From NCBI RefSeq assembly GCF_900699765.1, contig NZ_CAADHO010000004.1, positions 248,001 through 312,000 on the forward strand: a DNA stretch of 64,000 nucleotides, given 5' to 3'. The DNA comes from Desulfoluna butyratoxydans (lineage in GTDB: Bacteria > Desulfobacterota > Desulfobacteria > Desulfobacterales > Desulfolunaceae). This document shows positions 53,015-62,115 of the stretch, piece after piece. The position numbers and the translations under genes were made by a program. The notes beneath the pieces are model-generated. The model made no database searches, was not told the origin of the DNA, and saw only the letters and a program-made list of their open reading frames with translations. Every line of letters begins with the position of its first letter. The first letter of the stretch is position 1.

Positions 53015-53875
53015 ATGAACGAGAAAGCACTGATTGAAGGCATCATCAAAAAGCTGGTGGAAGAGGGCGCCCTTGACTCATCCCGGGCACCGGCCGCCGA
53101 AGCGTCGCCCGTCACCCTGCCTCCCCTGGACGAGGTGACGGTGGACAATCCCCACAACATGGCAGCCCTTGAGGCCATGCGAAAGACCACCCCCGCCCGT
53201 ATCCTCATGGGACGGTGCGGCGCGCGCCAGAAGACCCATTCCCTTCTCCATTTTCAGGCCGATCACGCCGCTGCCGTGGATGCCGTGTTTATGGACGTTT
53301 CAGAGGATTGCCTGGCCGAGAACCGCCTTTTTGGGGTCCAGACCGTGGTCAGGGACAAGGACGAGTTCCTCATGAAACCGGAGCTGGGCAAAAAGCTCAG
53401 TGAGGAGGGGAAAAAGACCATCCTTGACACATGCGAGAAGGGTTGTAATGTGCAGATTATCGTGGTGGACGGCTTAAGCTCCACGGCCATCGAGGCCAAC
53501 ATCGCCGACACCCTTCCTGCCATGGTCCAGGGCCTGAAAGCCGAAGGCCTCTCCGTGGGCACGCCCTTTTTTGTGAAGTACGGACGGGTGGGCGTCATGG
53601 ACGAAGTGGGTTCCCTGCTGGGCTGCGATGTGGTGGTGGAACTCATTGGAGAGCGCCCGGGCCTTATCACCGCCGAGTCCATGAGCTCTTACATGGTGTA
53701 CAAGGCCGGGAAAGAGACCGTGGAAGCCGACCGCACCATTGTCTCCAACATCCACAAAGGGGGCACGCCCCCGGCAGAGGCCGGGGCCCACATGGCCACC
53801 GTGGTCAAGCAGATGCTCGCCCACAAAGCCAGCGGCGTGGCCCTTTCCGAAGCCATGAAAGGCAAGGGCCTCTAA
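53015..53875 (+). CDS. eutC: Ethanolamine ammonia-lyase small subunit (copy 2)
   Basis: 286 aa. The N-terminal helix EKALIEGIIKKLVEEGAL is a likely encapsulation peptide. TPARILMGRCGARQKTHSLLHFQADHAAAVD, IIVVDGLSSTAIEANIADTLPAM and LIGERPGLITAESMSSYMVY are the family blocks. It differs from EutC1 in the RCGARQKTHS segment. Followed by a repeat element and EutA2. Confidence 0.95.
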   Translation: MNEKALIEGIIKKLVEEGALDSSRAPAAEASPVTLPPLDEVTVDNPHNMAALEAMRKTTPARILMGRCGARQKTHSLLHFQADHAAAVDAVFMDVSEDCLAENRLFGVQTVVRDKDEFLMKPELGKKLSEEGKKTILDTCEKGCNVQIIVVDGLSSTAIEANIADTLPAMVQGLKAEGLSVGTPFFVKYGRVGVMDEVGSLLGCDVVVELIGERPGLITAESMSSYMVYKAGKETVEADRTIVSNIHKGGTPPAEAGAHMATVVKQMLAHKASGVALSEAMKGKGL

Positions 53876-53908
53876 GGTTGCGGGTGTTTTGGGGAGACCC
53901 GGAAAGTT

Positions 53909-54022
53909 GCCTCCGGCGGGTGTGAAAACGTCGAAGTTATTTCGGCGGAGCCCGAAACGTCGTGTAGAAGACCTGTTTGTCTAACTTTTTAGCGGTTTGG
54001 CCCCGCCAGGGCCGCCGGAGGC
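53909..54022. repeat. Partial copy of the TIR repeat family
   Basis: Core flanked by GCCTCCGGCGG and CCGCCGGAGGC, with TTATTTCGGCGGAGCC and AGACCTGTTTGTC shared with the 11377 and 23377 copies. The outer GTAACTATTCAGCT arms are lost. It lies between eutC2 and eutA2. Confidence 0.75.
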
Positions 54023-54066
54023 TTTTTATAACAAAAACGATTCCATGGGAGGGAGCCGTTCATTTT

Positions 54067-55584
54067 ATGCCCGACAGCCCCAAACTAGCGTCTTTGTATG
54101 CAGCCCATCTTGGCGGCGGGGAGGTGTCCGGTGCCGCCGAGGTGGTGACCAGCGTCGGCATCGACATCGGCACCACCACCACCCAGTGCGTCATCAGCCG
54201 CCTGACGGTGAAGAACACGGCGCCGGGGACCCTGGTGCCGCGCATGGAGATCACCGACAAGGAAGTGGTCTACCGCAGCGCCATTCACTTTACCCCCATC
54301 ACCCACGGCAACCTGGTGGACACGGAGGAGGTGTTTCGCCTGGTGGAGGGCGAGTTTGCCCGTGCCGGGGTGTCGCCTTCGTCCATTGACACCGGTGCGG
54401 TGATCATCACCGGAGAGACCGCCAAAAAGGAGAACGCTCGCCGGATCTCCGGTGAGCTGGCCGGGTATGCCGGAGACTTTGTGGTGGCTACGGCCGGCGG
54501 AAACCTGGAGTCGGTCATCGCCGGGCGCGGGTCCGGGGCCTCGGATTACTCCCGCAACCGCTTTAAGACCGTGGCCAACATCGACATCGGCGGAGGCACG
54601 GCCAATATCGGCATCTACCGAAACGGAAAGGCCATCGACAGCTGCTGCATCAATGTGGGCGGCCGGTTGATGCGGGTGGACGCCGCAGAAGGACGAATCC
54701 TCCATGTGGCGGAGCCCATGGAGCGGATTCTGGAGGACCTGGGGGTAAGGGCACGTCCCGGCGATCCGGCAGAGCCCATGGTCATCGACATCATCTGCCG
54801 CCGCATGGCCGAGGTGGTGGCGTCGGTCCTCCGGGACCCCGAGCCCCGGGGGCTGGCGTCAGACCTTCTTATGACCGCTCCCCTCCGGCTCGACTACACG
54901 GTGGACTGCGTCATGATCTCAGGGGGCGTGGCCGACTCCGCCTACACCTCTTCCCCGTGCGACACCCTCTCCGAGATTGCCCGTTACGGGGACATCGGCC
55001 CCATGCTGGGGAGGCAGGTGCGCCGGGTCTTCGACGCCGCAGGGGTGGAACTCGTGCGGCCTGCCGAGACGATCCGGGCCACGGTCATCGGTGCCGGGTC
55101 CCGCACCGTGGATGTGAGCGGCAGTACCATTTCGGCAGACGACACCTTGCTGCCGCTAAGGAACATTCCGGTGGTGGTCCCGTTTGCAGAAGGGATCCCG
55201 GAACAGGCCGACGAGGTCGCCGAGGCGGTCTTTCAAAGCGCAAATCAGTACGAAGAAGAAGAGGCCCCGGAACAGATCGCCGTGGGGATCCGGGGACAAA
55301 CCTATCTCAATTACCCGACGGTGCAGTTGCTCGCAAAGGGGATCCTGGGTGGCCTGGCACGGTCAGTGCGGGCCGGACTGCCCGTTATTGTTGTGCTGGA
55401 GCAGGACAGCGCCAAAGTACTTGGTCAAAGCCTGCGGGCCCTGAACCCGTCCGCCCGTGTGATCTGCGTGGATCAGCTGGAGGTGGGGGAGGGGGATTAC
55501 ATCGACATCGGCCGCCCCCTTGCCGGGGGCACGGTGGTCCCCGTGGTGATCAAGACTCTGGTGTTTGAAACGCGTCAGGCATAA
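54067..55584 (+). CDS. eutA: Ethanolamine ammonia-lyase reactivating factor EutA (copy 2)
   Basis: 505 aa starting at 54067 (MPDSPK), with GGGAGGGAG 11 bases upstream. TSVGIDIGTTTTQCVISRL, ITGETAKKENARR, VANIDIGGGTANIGIYRNG and ATVIGAGSRTVDVSGSTIS are the same family blocks as in copy 1. The mid-region differs most (GRGSGASDYSRNRF, and ADEVAEAVFQSANQYEEEEA near residue 400). It is the natural partner for EutB2C2. The longer frame upstream reads through the repeat and is discarded. Confidence 0.95.
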   Translation: MPDSPKLASLYAAHLGGGEVSGAAEVVTSVGIDIGTTTTQCVISRLTVKNTAPGTLVPRMEITDKEVVYRSAIHFTPITHGNLVDTEEVFRLVEGEFARAGVSPSSIDTGAVIITGETAKKENARRISGELAGYAGDFVVATAGGNLESVIAGRGSGASDYSRNRFKTVANIDIGGGTANIGIYRNGKAIDSCCINVGGRLMRVDAAEGRILHVAEPMERILEDLGVRARPGDPAEPMVIDIICRRMAEVVASVLRDPEPRGLASDLLMTAPLRLDYTVDCVMISGGVADSAYTSSPCDTLSEIARYGDIGPMLGRQVRRVFDAAGVELVRPAETIRATVIGAGSRTVDVSGSTISADDTLLPLRNIPVVVPFAEGIPEQADEVAEAVFQSANQYEEEEAPEQIAVGIRGQTYLNYPTVQLLAKGILGGLARSVRAGLPVIVVLEQDSAKVLGQSLRALNPSARVICVDQLEVGEGDYIDIGRPLAGGTVVPVVIKTLVFETRQA

Positions 55585-55697
55585 CCCGGGTACTTCATGG
55601 GAGCTGTCCATAATGAGGGCTTGTTGACTCTGGCGGCTTGTTTTCCTGTTACGTATCCGTGATAGAAATGTGGTTTGAGTTTATTTGAAGGAGACTG

Positions 55698-57767
55698 ATG
55701 ATGTTTGGAAAAATGGGTCTGCGCGGCAAAATGCTGCTTAGTATTTGTGGGGTGGTGTTGCTCTCCTACTCCGTGAGTATCTCGTACATTACTTACAATG
55801 CCTCGAAGATGGCCCGTGCTGAGGCGGAGGAGAAGACCCTTGAGATCGCCTCCAACCACGGCCAGATGATCAAGTCGGAGCTGGACCGGGCCATGGATGT
55901 GGTCCGAACCGTGGCCCACTCCCTTGAAGGCATCAAAAAAGGCGACACCGATCCGGATCGGGAGCAGATCAACGCCATGCTCAAGAACGTGCTTCGCCAG
56001 AATCCCGACTTCATCGCCATCGACACCTGCTGGGAGCCCAACGCCCTGGACGGACGCGACGCTGAGTTCATCGGTGTGCCGGGCCATGACGACACGGGCC
56101 GCTTCGTGCCCTACTGGAACCGCGGCAGCGGGAACATCGAGGTGGAACCCCTGGTGAACTTCGATACCGAGGCCTGGTACCAGGACCCCAAGAGGAGTGG
56201 AAGGGAGATTATTACCGAGCCTTATGTCTACCCCGTGGGAGGCAAGGATGTGCTCATGGCCACGGTGGTGGCCCCCATCATGGTGGAAGGGCGGTTTTTA
56301 GGCATTGTGGCCGTGGACATCGCCCTGGATACCTTCGGAAAGATGATGGAAAAAGTGAAACCCTTCGGCACGGGATACGGCTACCTGGTTTCCAGCGGTG
56401 GCTACATCGTGGCGCACCCCGCAGACGAGTTTGTTGGGAAAAACGTGAGAGAGCTCGTCACGGGCAAGGTCCAGACATCGTTGCTGAGTGCCCTGGAAGA
56501 GGGGCAGGTCTTTGCCGTGGAGCGTGAAACGGTCAAGGATGGCCAGATGACCTTCCAGGTGCTGGCGCCCATTACCGTGGGCAAGACCGATACTCCCTGG
56601 GCCATCGGCATCGTCGTTCCCCTCTCCAAAGTCATGGAAGGGGCCGTTAAACTCAGGAACACAAGCATCGTCATCGGCCTGGCCGGGTTTCTCATGCTGG
56701 TGGCCGTGGTGTGGTTTATCGCCATTGTGCTGGTGGTGAAACCCATCAACGGGGTTGTGGACGGTCTTCGCGATATCGCCGAAGGGGAGGGCGATCTCAC
56801 CCTTCGCCTGCCCATCAACACCCAGGACGAAATCGGGGAACTGTCTACCTGGTTCAACAGCTTCATTGAAAAACTCCAGCGTATCGTGGGGGACCTGGCC
56901 GGTCAGGCAGGCGCCATGGAAGGGGCGTCCGGGGCCCTGCTGGATGTGGCGGGGGATCTTTCCACCCGTGCGGACAACACCTCCGAGCGCGCCACCTCCG
57001 TGTCCGGTGCCGCCGAAGAGATGACCTCCAATATCAACGGAGTGGCCGCCTCCATGGAGCAGGCCTCGGCCAACAGCGACATGGTGGCCACCGCCGCCGA
57101 GGAGATGACCGCCACCATCGGCGAAGTGGCGAAACAGTCGGAGACGGCGCGACATATCTCGGAGAAAGCCGTTCAACAGGCCGGGGGCGCCTCCACGAAA
57201 ATGGCCCGTCTCGGCGAAGCGGCCGCCGCCATCGGAAGCGTCACCGAAGCCATCAGCGAGATCTCCGAGCAGACCAACCTGCTGGCCTTGAACGCCACCA
57301 TCGAGGCGGCCAGGGCAGGGGAAGCGGGCAAGGGATTTGCCGTGGTGGCCGGGGAGATTAAAGCCCTGGCCAACCAGACTGCCGACGCCACCCGGGACAT
57401 CAAGGCCCAGGTGGACGGTATCCAGGGTATCACCGGCGAGAGCGTCGCAGACATCGAAGAGGTGACCCGGGTGATATCCGAGGTAAATGATATCGTGGGG
57501 ACCATCGCAACGGCCGTGGAAGAGCAGTCTGTTGCCACACGCGAAATCGCCGCGAATATCTCCCAGGCATCCCAGGGGATCCAGGAGGTCAACGGCATGG
57601 TGGCCCAGAGTTCCGGGGTCATCACCGAGATTACCCGGGAGATCTCCGAGGTGAACACCAACGCCGCAGACATCTCCGGGGGGAGCCGCAGCGTCCACGG
57701 GAACGCAGAAGAGTTGTCCCAGATGGCCCTTGCCCTGAAGCAGGTGGTGGAAACCTTTAAAATTTAA
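55698..57767 (+). CDS. Methyl-accepting chemotaxis protein with Cache sensor
   Basis: 689 aa. First TM helix about residues 10-30. The periplasmic double-Cache sensor ([43 protein letters not shown]) precedes the second TM helix ([24 protein letters not shown]). A HAMP domain ([24 protein letters not shown]) leads to the signalling hairpin with [38 protein letters not shown]. Placed 113 bp after eutA2 on the same strand. Taxis toward ethanolamine or a related amino-alcohol is a reasonable inference. Confidence 0.9.
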   Translation: MMFGKMGLRGKMLLSICGVVLLSYSVSISYITYNASKMARAEAEEKTLEIASNHGQMIKSELDRAMDVVRTVAHSLEGIKKGDTDPDREQINAMLKNVLRQNPDFIAIDTCWEPNALDGRDAEFIGVPGHDDTGRFVPYWNRGSGNIEVEPLVNFDTEAWYQDPKRSGREIITEPYVYPVGGKDVLMATVVAPIMVEGRFLGIVAVDIALDTFGKMMEKVKPFGTGYGYLVSSGGYIVAHPADEFVGKNVRELVTGKVQTSLLSALEEGQVFAVERETVKDGQMTFQVLAPITVGKTDTPWAIGIVVPLSKVMEGAVKLRNTSIVIGLAGFLMLVAVVWFIAIVLVVKPINGVVDGLRDIAEGEGDLTLRLPINTQDEIGELSTWFNSFIEKLQRIVGDLAGQAGAMEGASGALLDVAGDLSTRADNTSERATSVSGAAEEMTSNINGVAASMEQASANSDMVATAAEEMTATIGEVAKQSETARHISEKAVQQAGGASTKMARLGEAAAAIGSVTEAISEISEQTNLLALNATIEAARAGEAGKGFAVVAGEIKALANQTADATRDIKAQVDGIQGITGESVADIEEVTRVISEVNDIVGTIATAVEEQSVATREIAANISQASQGIQEVNGMVAQSSGVITEITREISEVNTNAADISGGSRSVHGNAEELSQMALALKQVVETFKI

Positions 57768-57813
57768 AACCGTGATGCGTTGCCGCGGCCGCGGCAAGGT
57801 ATGTTGAAATGAT

Positions 57814-57845
57814 CCGGGAATGCCCAGAGGTCTGGGCGTTCCCGG
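57814..57845. terminator. Bidirectional hairpin between the chemoreceptor and merR genes
   Basis: A 15-bp stem, CCGGGAATGCCCAGA with TCTGGGCGTTCCCGG, with one wobble. It abuts the merR stop and lies 47 bp after the converging chemoreceptor gene. Just upstream is another palindrome, TTGCCGCGGCCGCGGCAA. Confidence 0.65.
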
Positions 57846-58691
57846 TTAATTGCGTGATACGTTGATCATGACTTCCGTGACGAACTTGGAGCTCTTTCGG
57901 GTGGTCCAGTAATCGGTCACATACCGTTCGTATGATTTTTTTCCCAGCACGTAATTGTGCATTCGGGCCCATTTGCAGATCTTTTCGTAGGTTTCGTTGA
58001 TGTTTTTGTGGGACCCGATGTGGTAACAGGTGATCATCATCTGCCCGCCGAAGGACATTTTCTCGTGTTCTTTGCACTGCTTCAGTGTTTTCTGCATGAT
58101 CCGCACGGGCTGGTGCCTGTTCTGGAGCCTGTCTTCAAGCGATGAAAAATTGATCATCACCGGTCCGGTGATTTCGTTGTTCACCTTTTCCACGTAATTG
58201 GTGAACTCGATGTTGATGATGGATGCCTCGATGTTGTTGGTGAAGATCTGCTCATGGAACAGATAGTCCGAGGCCTCCACATACTTGACGGCCACTTCCT
58301 GAATATTGTTGTCGATGACCATTTCGGCTTCTAAGATCAGGTCATGCCAGTCCTTGACAGACTCGTACTGCCTTCGGATTTCCTCCTGGGCTTTTTTCAA
58401 CTCTTCGATCTTTGCGTTGAAGGAGCGCTTGATGGAGGCGTAGATCCTGCCGCGGGTGTCCACGGTTCCCTCGATGAAATCTTTCATTTCGTCGAGCTTG
58501 AACCCCATCTGCTTGTAGTATTTGATGACAGGGACCGCCAGTAAGGATTCGTTGGAATAATACCGGTAGTTGTTGTTGCAGGAGCGCTCGGACTTGATGA
58601 GTCCGATTTTGTCATAGTGCCTGAGCGCCTTTTTGGACACATTGCAGATCTGGCTGACTTCGCCAATGGAATATCTGTCTTTGTACTTCAT
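57846..58691 (-). CDS. MerR-family regulator with BmrR/GyrI-like effector domain
   Basis: 281 aa starting at 58691 (MKYKDRYS). SIGEVSQICNVSKKALRHYDKIGLI is the helix-turn-helix, NNYRYYSNESLLAVPVIKYYKQMGF the wing. A ~40-residue coiled-coil leads to a C-terminal GyrI-like domain (VRIMQKTLKQCKEHEKMSFGGQMMITCYHIGSHKNINETYEKICKWA) of the kind that binds organic cations in BmrR. MerR proteins act on promoters with 19-bp spacers; two such promoters with a shared palindrome lie at 59420 and 61338. It is probably the choline-locus regulator, divergent from it. Confidence 0.85.
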   Translation of the reverse strand: MKYKDRYSIGEVSQICNVSKKALRHYDKIGLIKSERSCNNNYRYYSNESLLAVPVIKYYKQMGFKLDEMKDFIEGTVDTRGRIYASIKRSFNAKIEELKKAQEEIRRQYESVKDWHDLILEAEMVIDNNIQEVAVKYVEASDYLFHEQIFTNNIEASIINIEFTNYVEKVNNEITGPVMINFSSLEDRLQNRHQPVRIMQKTLKQCKEHEKMSFGGQMMITCYHIGSHKNINETYEKICKWARMHNYVLGKKSYERYVTDYWTTRKSSKFVTEVMINVSRN

Positions 58692-59419
58692 GAACCATCC
58701 TTCTGGCTTGATGACGGCCCGGGGGATGAACCCTCCCATAAGCCCTGACCCGGATCAGCGTATCCTGTCATCGGAAACCGATCCTTCCCTTGCATACCCC
58801 GCCCAGCACGGCAGCCTACCCAAAAAAAACGGCGATGTTCCTTTTAAAGGCATACAATGCTGCTATAATCCTGTATACGTCTCCGATGGCACAGGTTACC
58901 TGTGTCGGACCGGCGCTGTCCTGAAGGTTCCGAACTCCAACAAAAAATCAGATACCTTCATATGACGGGGGACGCTTTTTGTAGAAAATGATGAAAAAGA
59001 TGATACCCATGTATCCCTTTTCAGTCAACTGATTGCCGATTTTTAGTACAAAAAAGGTGGATGTTCCCCAGGGGAGGTCCGGCGTGCCCGGAATGGGTCC
59101 TTTTTCTTATCAAAAAAGCCTGTGTCCGGGGTTAAAGGCTGTGGAAACCCGTGCTTGTGGTGGGCCGCCGCACCCTTGACGCCGGGAACAACCGAGGGGG
59201 GCGTTGCATGCGAAGAGGTCCCAAGGAACTGGGGAAAGGCACCTGCATGCCGGGGCAATGAGCAATTTTTTGGGGAAACATCACAAAAAAAATGCGGTGA
59301 CATGTCGGGCTGCAGTGCCTCTGTCATGGAGATTCTCTTTATTATACTAGGGTGTCCCGAAGAGATATTTGCCACTTTCGGACCCCATGGAACGGCTCAA
59401 TTTTCTGGTAAAAAAGGTT
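58692..59419. other. Long divergent intergenic region
   Basis: No gene recognised. The plus-strand open frame running from 59122 into the transporter gene has no similarity before residue ~145. It should carry the merR promoter, but no convincing box is visible. Confidence 0.45.
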
Positions 59420-59450
59420 TTGACATTCCCCTTAGGGGCACAGTTATAGT
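59420..59450 (+). promoter_or_regulatory. MerR-type promoter of the cut transporter
   Basis: TTGACA (59420-59425) and TATAGT (59445-59450) are separated by exactly 19 bases, the stretched spacer that MerR activators need. Inside is TTCCCCTTAGGGG. The RNA start would lie near 59457, about 100 bp before the transporter ATG. Confidence 0.75.
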
Positions 59451-59553
59451 CCTTGAAAAGCTGAAATCCGTGTTGATCATGCAGCAGACGTATGTTTTGC
59501 GTGTCCGGGTTTATCCAAAAAAGTTTTGGTTTTTTAGGGAGGAAAGTTCATTC

Positions 59554-60639
59554 ATGTTTGAAGCATCAGGTTCACAGAATTTGGCCGCGATGGAGGCCAA
59601 AAACAAGATGGCAGCCGATTTTAAGAGAAAGGGCGTGTTGATTGCTCTCTTCTCCGGCTTATGTTACGGATTTTATACTGCTTTTATGACTCTTGGCATG
59701 TCCAAGGGGCCCTGGATTGACTGGTACGGCGCAAACACAGCAGGCCTGTCCGCTTTCGCCATCACCTATCTTCTCGGTGCCCTTGGCGCAGCTGTGACAG
59801 ACTCTTGCAGCGCCTGTTGGTCCATTTTGATCGCCATTATCAGAGGCAAGCTCGGCGACTTTTTCCGTTGCCTGAAAACCAAGCCCGGTGTGGTGATGAT
59901 GGTAGGCGCCATTATCGGTGGCCCCTTTGCAAGTACCTGTTATGTTATCGGTCTTCAGAAGGCCGGTTCCATCGTGGTTCCCATCAGCGCCCTGTGCCCC
60001 GCCATCGGCGCCATTCTGGCCCGATTCTGGTTCAAGCAGGAGCTTAATGCCCGCATGATGCTGGGTATCGCCATCTGCTTCGGCGCCAGCGTCATGATCG
60101 CCTACCCCACCCTCGGTGGCGACGCCCCCGAAGGCATGGCCCTTGGTATCTTCTTCGGTTTCCTTGCCGCTTTCGGCTGGGGTTTTGAAGGGTGTGTCTG
60201 CGGTTACGGCACGGCCCTCATCGATTCCGAAGTGGGTATCACCATCCGTCAGGTCACCTCCGGCCTCTCCAACTTCATCATCCTCGTTCCCCTTTTCGGT
60301 ATGATTTCCGGTGGCGGCAACACCGCCGCGCTGGTGACTGAAGCTGTCACCGACGGATCCATTGTCTGGTTTGCCTGCGCCGGTCTTGCTGCTTACGGCG
60401 CCTTCATGTTCTGGTACAAAGGCAACAGCATGTGCGGTGCCGCCCTCGGAATGTCCTGCAACGGCACCTTCTCCTTCTGGGGTCCCTTCTGCTGCTGGGT
60501 TGTCCTCGGCATGATCTTCGGTCTCGATGGCTGGGCCATGGCTCCCATCTCCTGGATCGCAGCTGTTGTTATGGTTGCCGGTATCTTTACCATTGCCCTG
60601 AACCCCCTGGACCTGCTCAAAGGCAAGGAGGATAAATAA
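59554..60639 (+). CDS. DMT-family transporter of the choline locus
   Basis: 361 aa with about ten hydrophobic segments in two EamA-like halves (VLIALFSGLCYGFYTAFMTLG; VVMMVGAIIGGPFASTCYVIGLQKAG; AFGWGFEGCVCGYGTALID). The helix turns contain unusual Cys and Trp residues. Start chosen at 59554 because AGGGAGGA lies 10 bases upstream and the hydrophobic core begins soon after; the open frame extends back to 59122 through the promoter. Likely imports choline or exports a product; no data distinguish these. Confidence 0.8.
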   Translation: MFEASGSQNLAAMEAKNKMAADFKRKGVLIALFSGLCYGFYTAFMTLGMSKGPWIDWYGANTAGLSAFAITYLLGALGAAVTDSCSACWSILIAIIRGKLGDFFRCLKTKPGVVMMVGAIIGGPFASTCYVIGLQKAGSIVVPISALCPAIGAILARFWFKQELNARMMLGIAICFGASVMIAYPTLGGDAPEGMALGIFFGFLAAFGWGFEGCVCGYGTALIDSEVGITIRQVTSGLSNFIILVPLFGMISGGGNTAALVTEAVTDGSIVWFACAGLAAYGAFMFWYKGNSMCGAALGMSCNGTFSFWGPFCCWVVLGMIFGLDGWAMAPISWIAAVVMVAGIFTIALNPLDLLKGKEDK

Positions 60640-60640
60640 G

Positions 60641-60907
60641 ATGAAACCCCTTAACTACGCGATTCTTAAGTTTTTCACCACGGTTGAAGAGGCGTGTGCC
60701 GACGATGTCATGGCCGCTCTCAAGGGTGAATACAGCAACTTCAAGGCCTTCAATAAGCCCGACATGATCTCGGCCATCATGACCGCCGAGGCCAACGGCC
60801 TCCTTGAGGAGACCCGTTACGAGATGGACGCCAACAACGAGCTGCGCGTCTACTATCGTGCCCACCAGGAAGGGGCGGAGACCATCAACCACTACATCAA
60901 GGATTGA
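60641..60907 (+). CDS. Small winged-helix-like protein paired with the transporter
   Basis: 88 aa, ATG two bases after the transporter stop. LNYAILKFFTTVEEACADDVMAALKGEYSNFKAFNKPDMISAIMTAEANGLLEETRYEMD has the helix-helix-helix-wing pattern of small winged-helix folds, followed by the wing strands in ELRVYYRA. It may be a regulator or a transporter partner. I do not recognise a named family. Confidence 0.55.
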   Translation: MKPLNYAILKFFTTVEEACADDVMAALKGEYSNFKAFNKPDMISAIMTAEANGLLEETRYEMDANNELRVYYRAHQEGAETINHYIKD

Positions 60908-60984
60908 TGACGCTCTGACGCGTCGGTGGCCTTGGTTCCATCGTCGCGTCGCCGATAGAAGGCTTGAGTTTTCAGCCGGCCCTT

Positions 60985-61026
60985 AAGGGCCCTGTTCCCA
61001 TACCATGGGGGCAGGGCCCTTTTTTT
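60985..61026 (+). terminator. Terminator after the transporter operon
   Basis: AAGGGCCCTG pairs with CAGGGCCCTT around a ~17-base loop with its own CCCAT/ATGGG pair, then T residues. Confidence 0.9.
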
Positions 61027-61337
61027 ATGGCGCCGCAGCCTGCTGCGCATGGCTTTTTTTACGCGGATTGAACAGGGGGCTGCGGCGGGTTTGATGTTAC
61101 TGCCCCGGGGGGTGCAGGTTTGTTGTGGTGAGGCTGTCCCTTGAGGTAACGCTGGGGGCGACACAAGGGGGCTTTATTGAAATCAAAAAATCAGGCTTTC
61201 AGGCAAACATAGCAGCTTTTGTCTCACGAACCGTGAAATGTCTTCTGCGTTATGCTTCATAAAATCAGGGTGTTGTCTGCGCTGATGCGTGGGTTTGAAA
61301 CTGGCCGGACCAATTTGCGTTTTAGCCTAAAAAACCA

Positions 61338-61368
61338 TTGACTTTCCCCTATGGGGGAAGGGTTAAGG
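61338..61368 (+). promoter_or_regulatory. MerR-type promoter of the cut microcompartment operon
   Basis: TTGACT (61338-61343), 19-base spacer TTCCCCTATGGGGGAAGGG, then TTAAGG (61363-61368). The palindrome TTCCCCTATGGGGGAA has one mismatch relative to the perfect copy at 27273 and shares the AAGGG that follows. The stretch 61027-61337 shows no gene. Confidence 0.75.
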
Positions 61369-61428
61369 TACTGCCAGCATAGGGCTGAATCGTTCAAAAT
61401 TAAGGACCAAATCAGGGAAGGGATTTTA

Positions 61429-62046
61429 ATGCGATATTACGGAGAAGAGGCGTTAGGACTCATCGAAACCACGGGCATGGTTCCGGCCATCTACGGCGCC
61501 GATCAGATGCTCAAAGCTGCCAATGTTGAATTGATTTCATACGAGAACATCGGCTCCACGCTGGTGACGATTTTTGTGAAGGGCGACGTCGCCGCCGTGA
61601 AGGCCTCGGTGGAAGCCGGTGCAGCCGCGGCAAAGGAGATCGGACCCCTGACCGCGCACAACGTCATGCCGCGTCCCATCAGCGCTGTCGGCGACATTGT
61701 CTCCGTACACGATGTGGATGCCCAGATCGATGACGCCGAAGACCTTCCCCGGTCCAAGGCCCTGGGCATGGTGGAGACCTTCGGTATCGTGTTTGCCCTT
61801 GAAGCGGCGGATGCCATGGTAAAGGCCGCGGATGTGGACCTGCTCGGTTATGAGAACACCGCGTCGGGTTACATCTCCATTCTGGTTTCAGGTGATGTGG
61901 GTGCGGTTAAGGCTGCCGTTGAGGCAGGCGAGTCCGCCGTCAAAGAGATGGGCGTCGACCCCCACAGCTCCTGCGTGATCCCCACGCCCCATCCTGCGCT
62001 GACAAAAATTACCAGCCAGTACGCCCTCGACAAGCTGCTGCCCTGA
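61429..62046 (+). CDS. Tandem-BMC (BMC-T) shell protein of the cut compartment
   Basis: 205 aa with two BMC domains: LGLIETTGMVPAIYGADQMLKAANVELI at the N-terminus and [29 protein letters not shown] from about residue 110. There is no pore Cys like that of the PduT copies. First gene of the choline operon. Start at 61429 with AGGGAAGGGA upstream; the earlier frame includes the promoter. Confidence 0.9.
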   Translation: MRYYGEEALGLIETTGMVPAIYGADQMLKAANVELISYENIGSTLVTIFVKGDVAAVKASVEAGAAAAKEIGPLTAHNVMPRPISAVGDIVSVHDVDAQIDDAEDLPRSKALGMVETFGIVFALEAADAMVKAADVDLLGYENTASGYISILVSGDVGAVKAAVEAGESAVKEMGVDPHSSCVIPTPHPALTKITSQYALDKLLP

Positions 62047-62115
62047 TTTTGACGGGCTCGGCAGAGGGGACTTTTACGAAAGACGACCATGAAGCAAAGG
62101 AGAGGGAGAGACAGC

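Noticed and set aside
59122..59553. 144-codon N-terminal extension of the transporter frame
   Set aside because: It crosses the MerR-type promoter and has no transporter similarity; 59554 has a good ribosome site.
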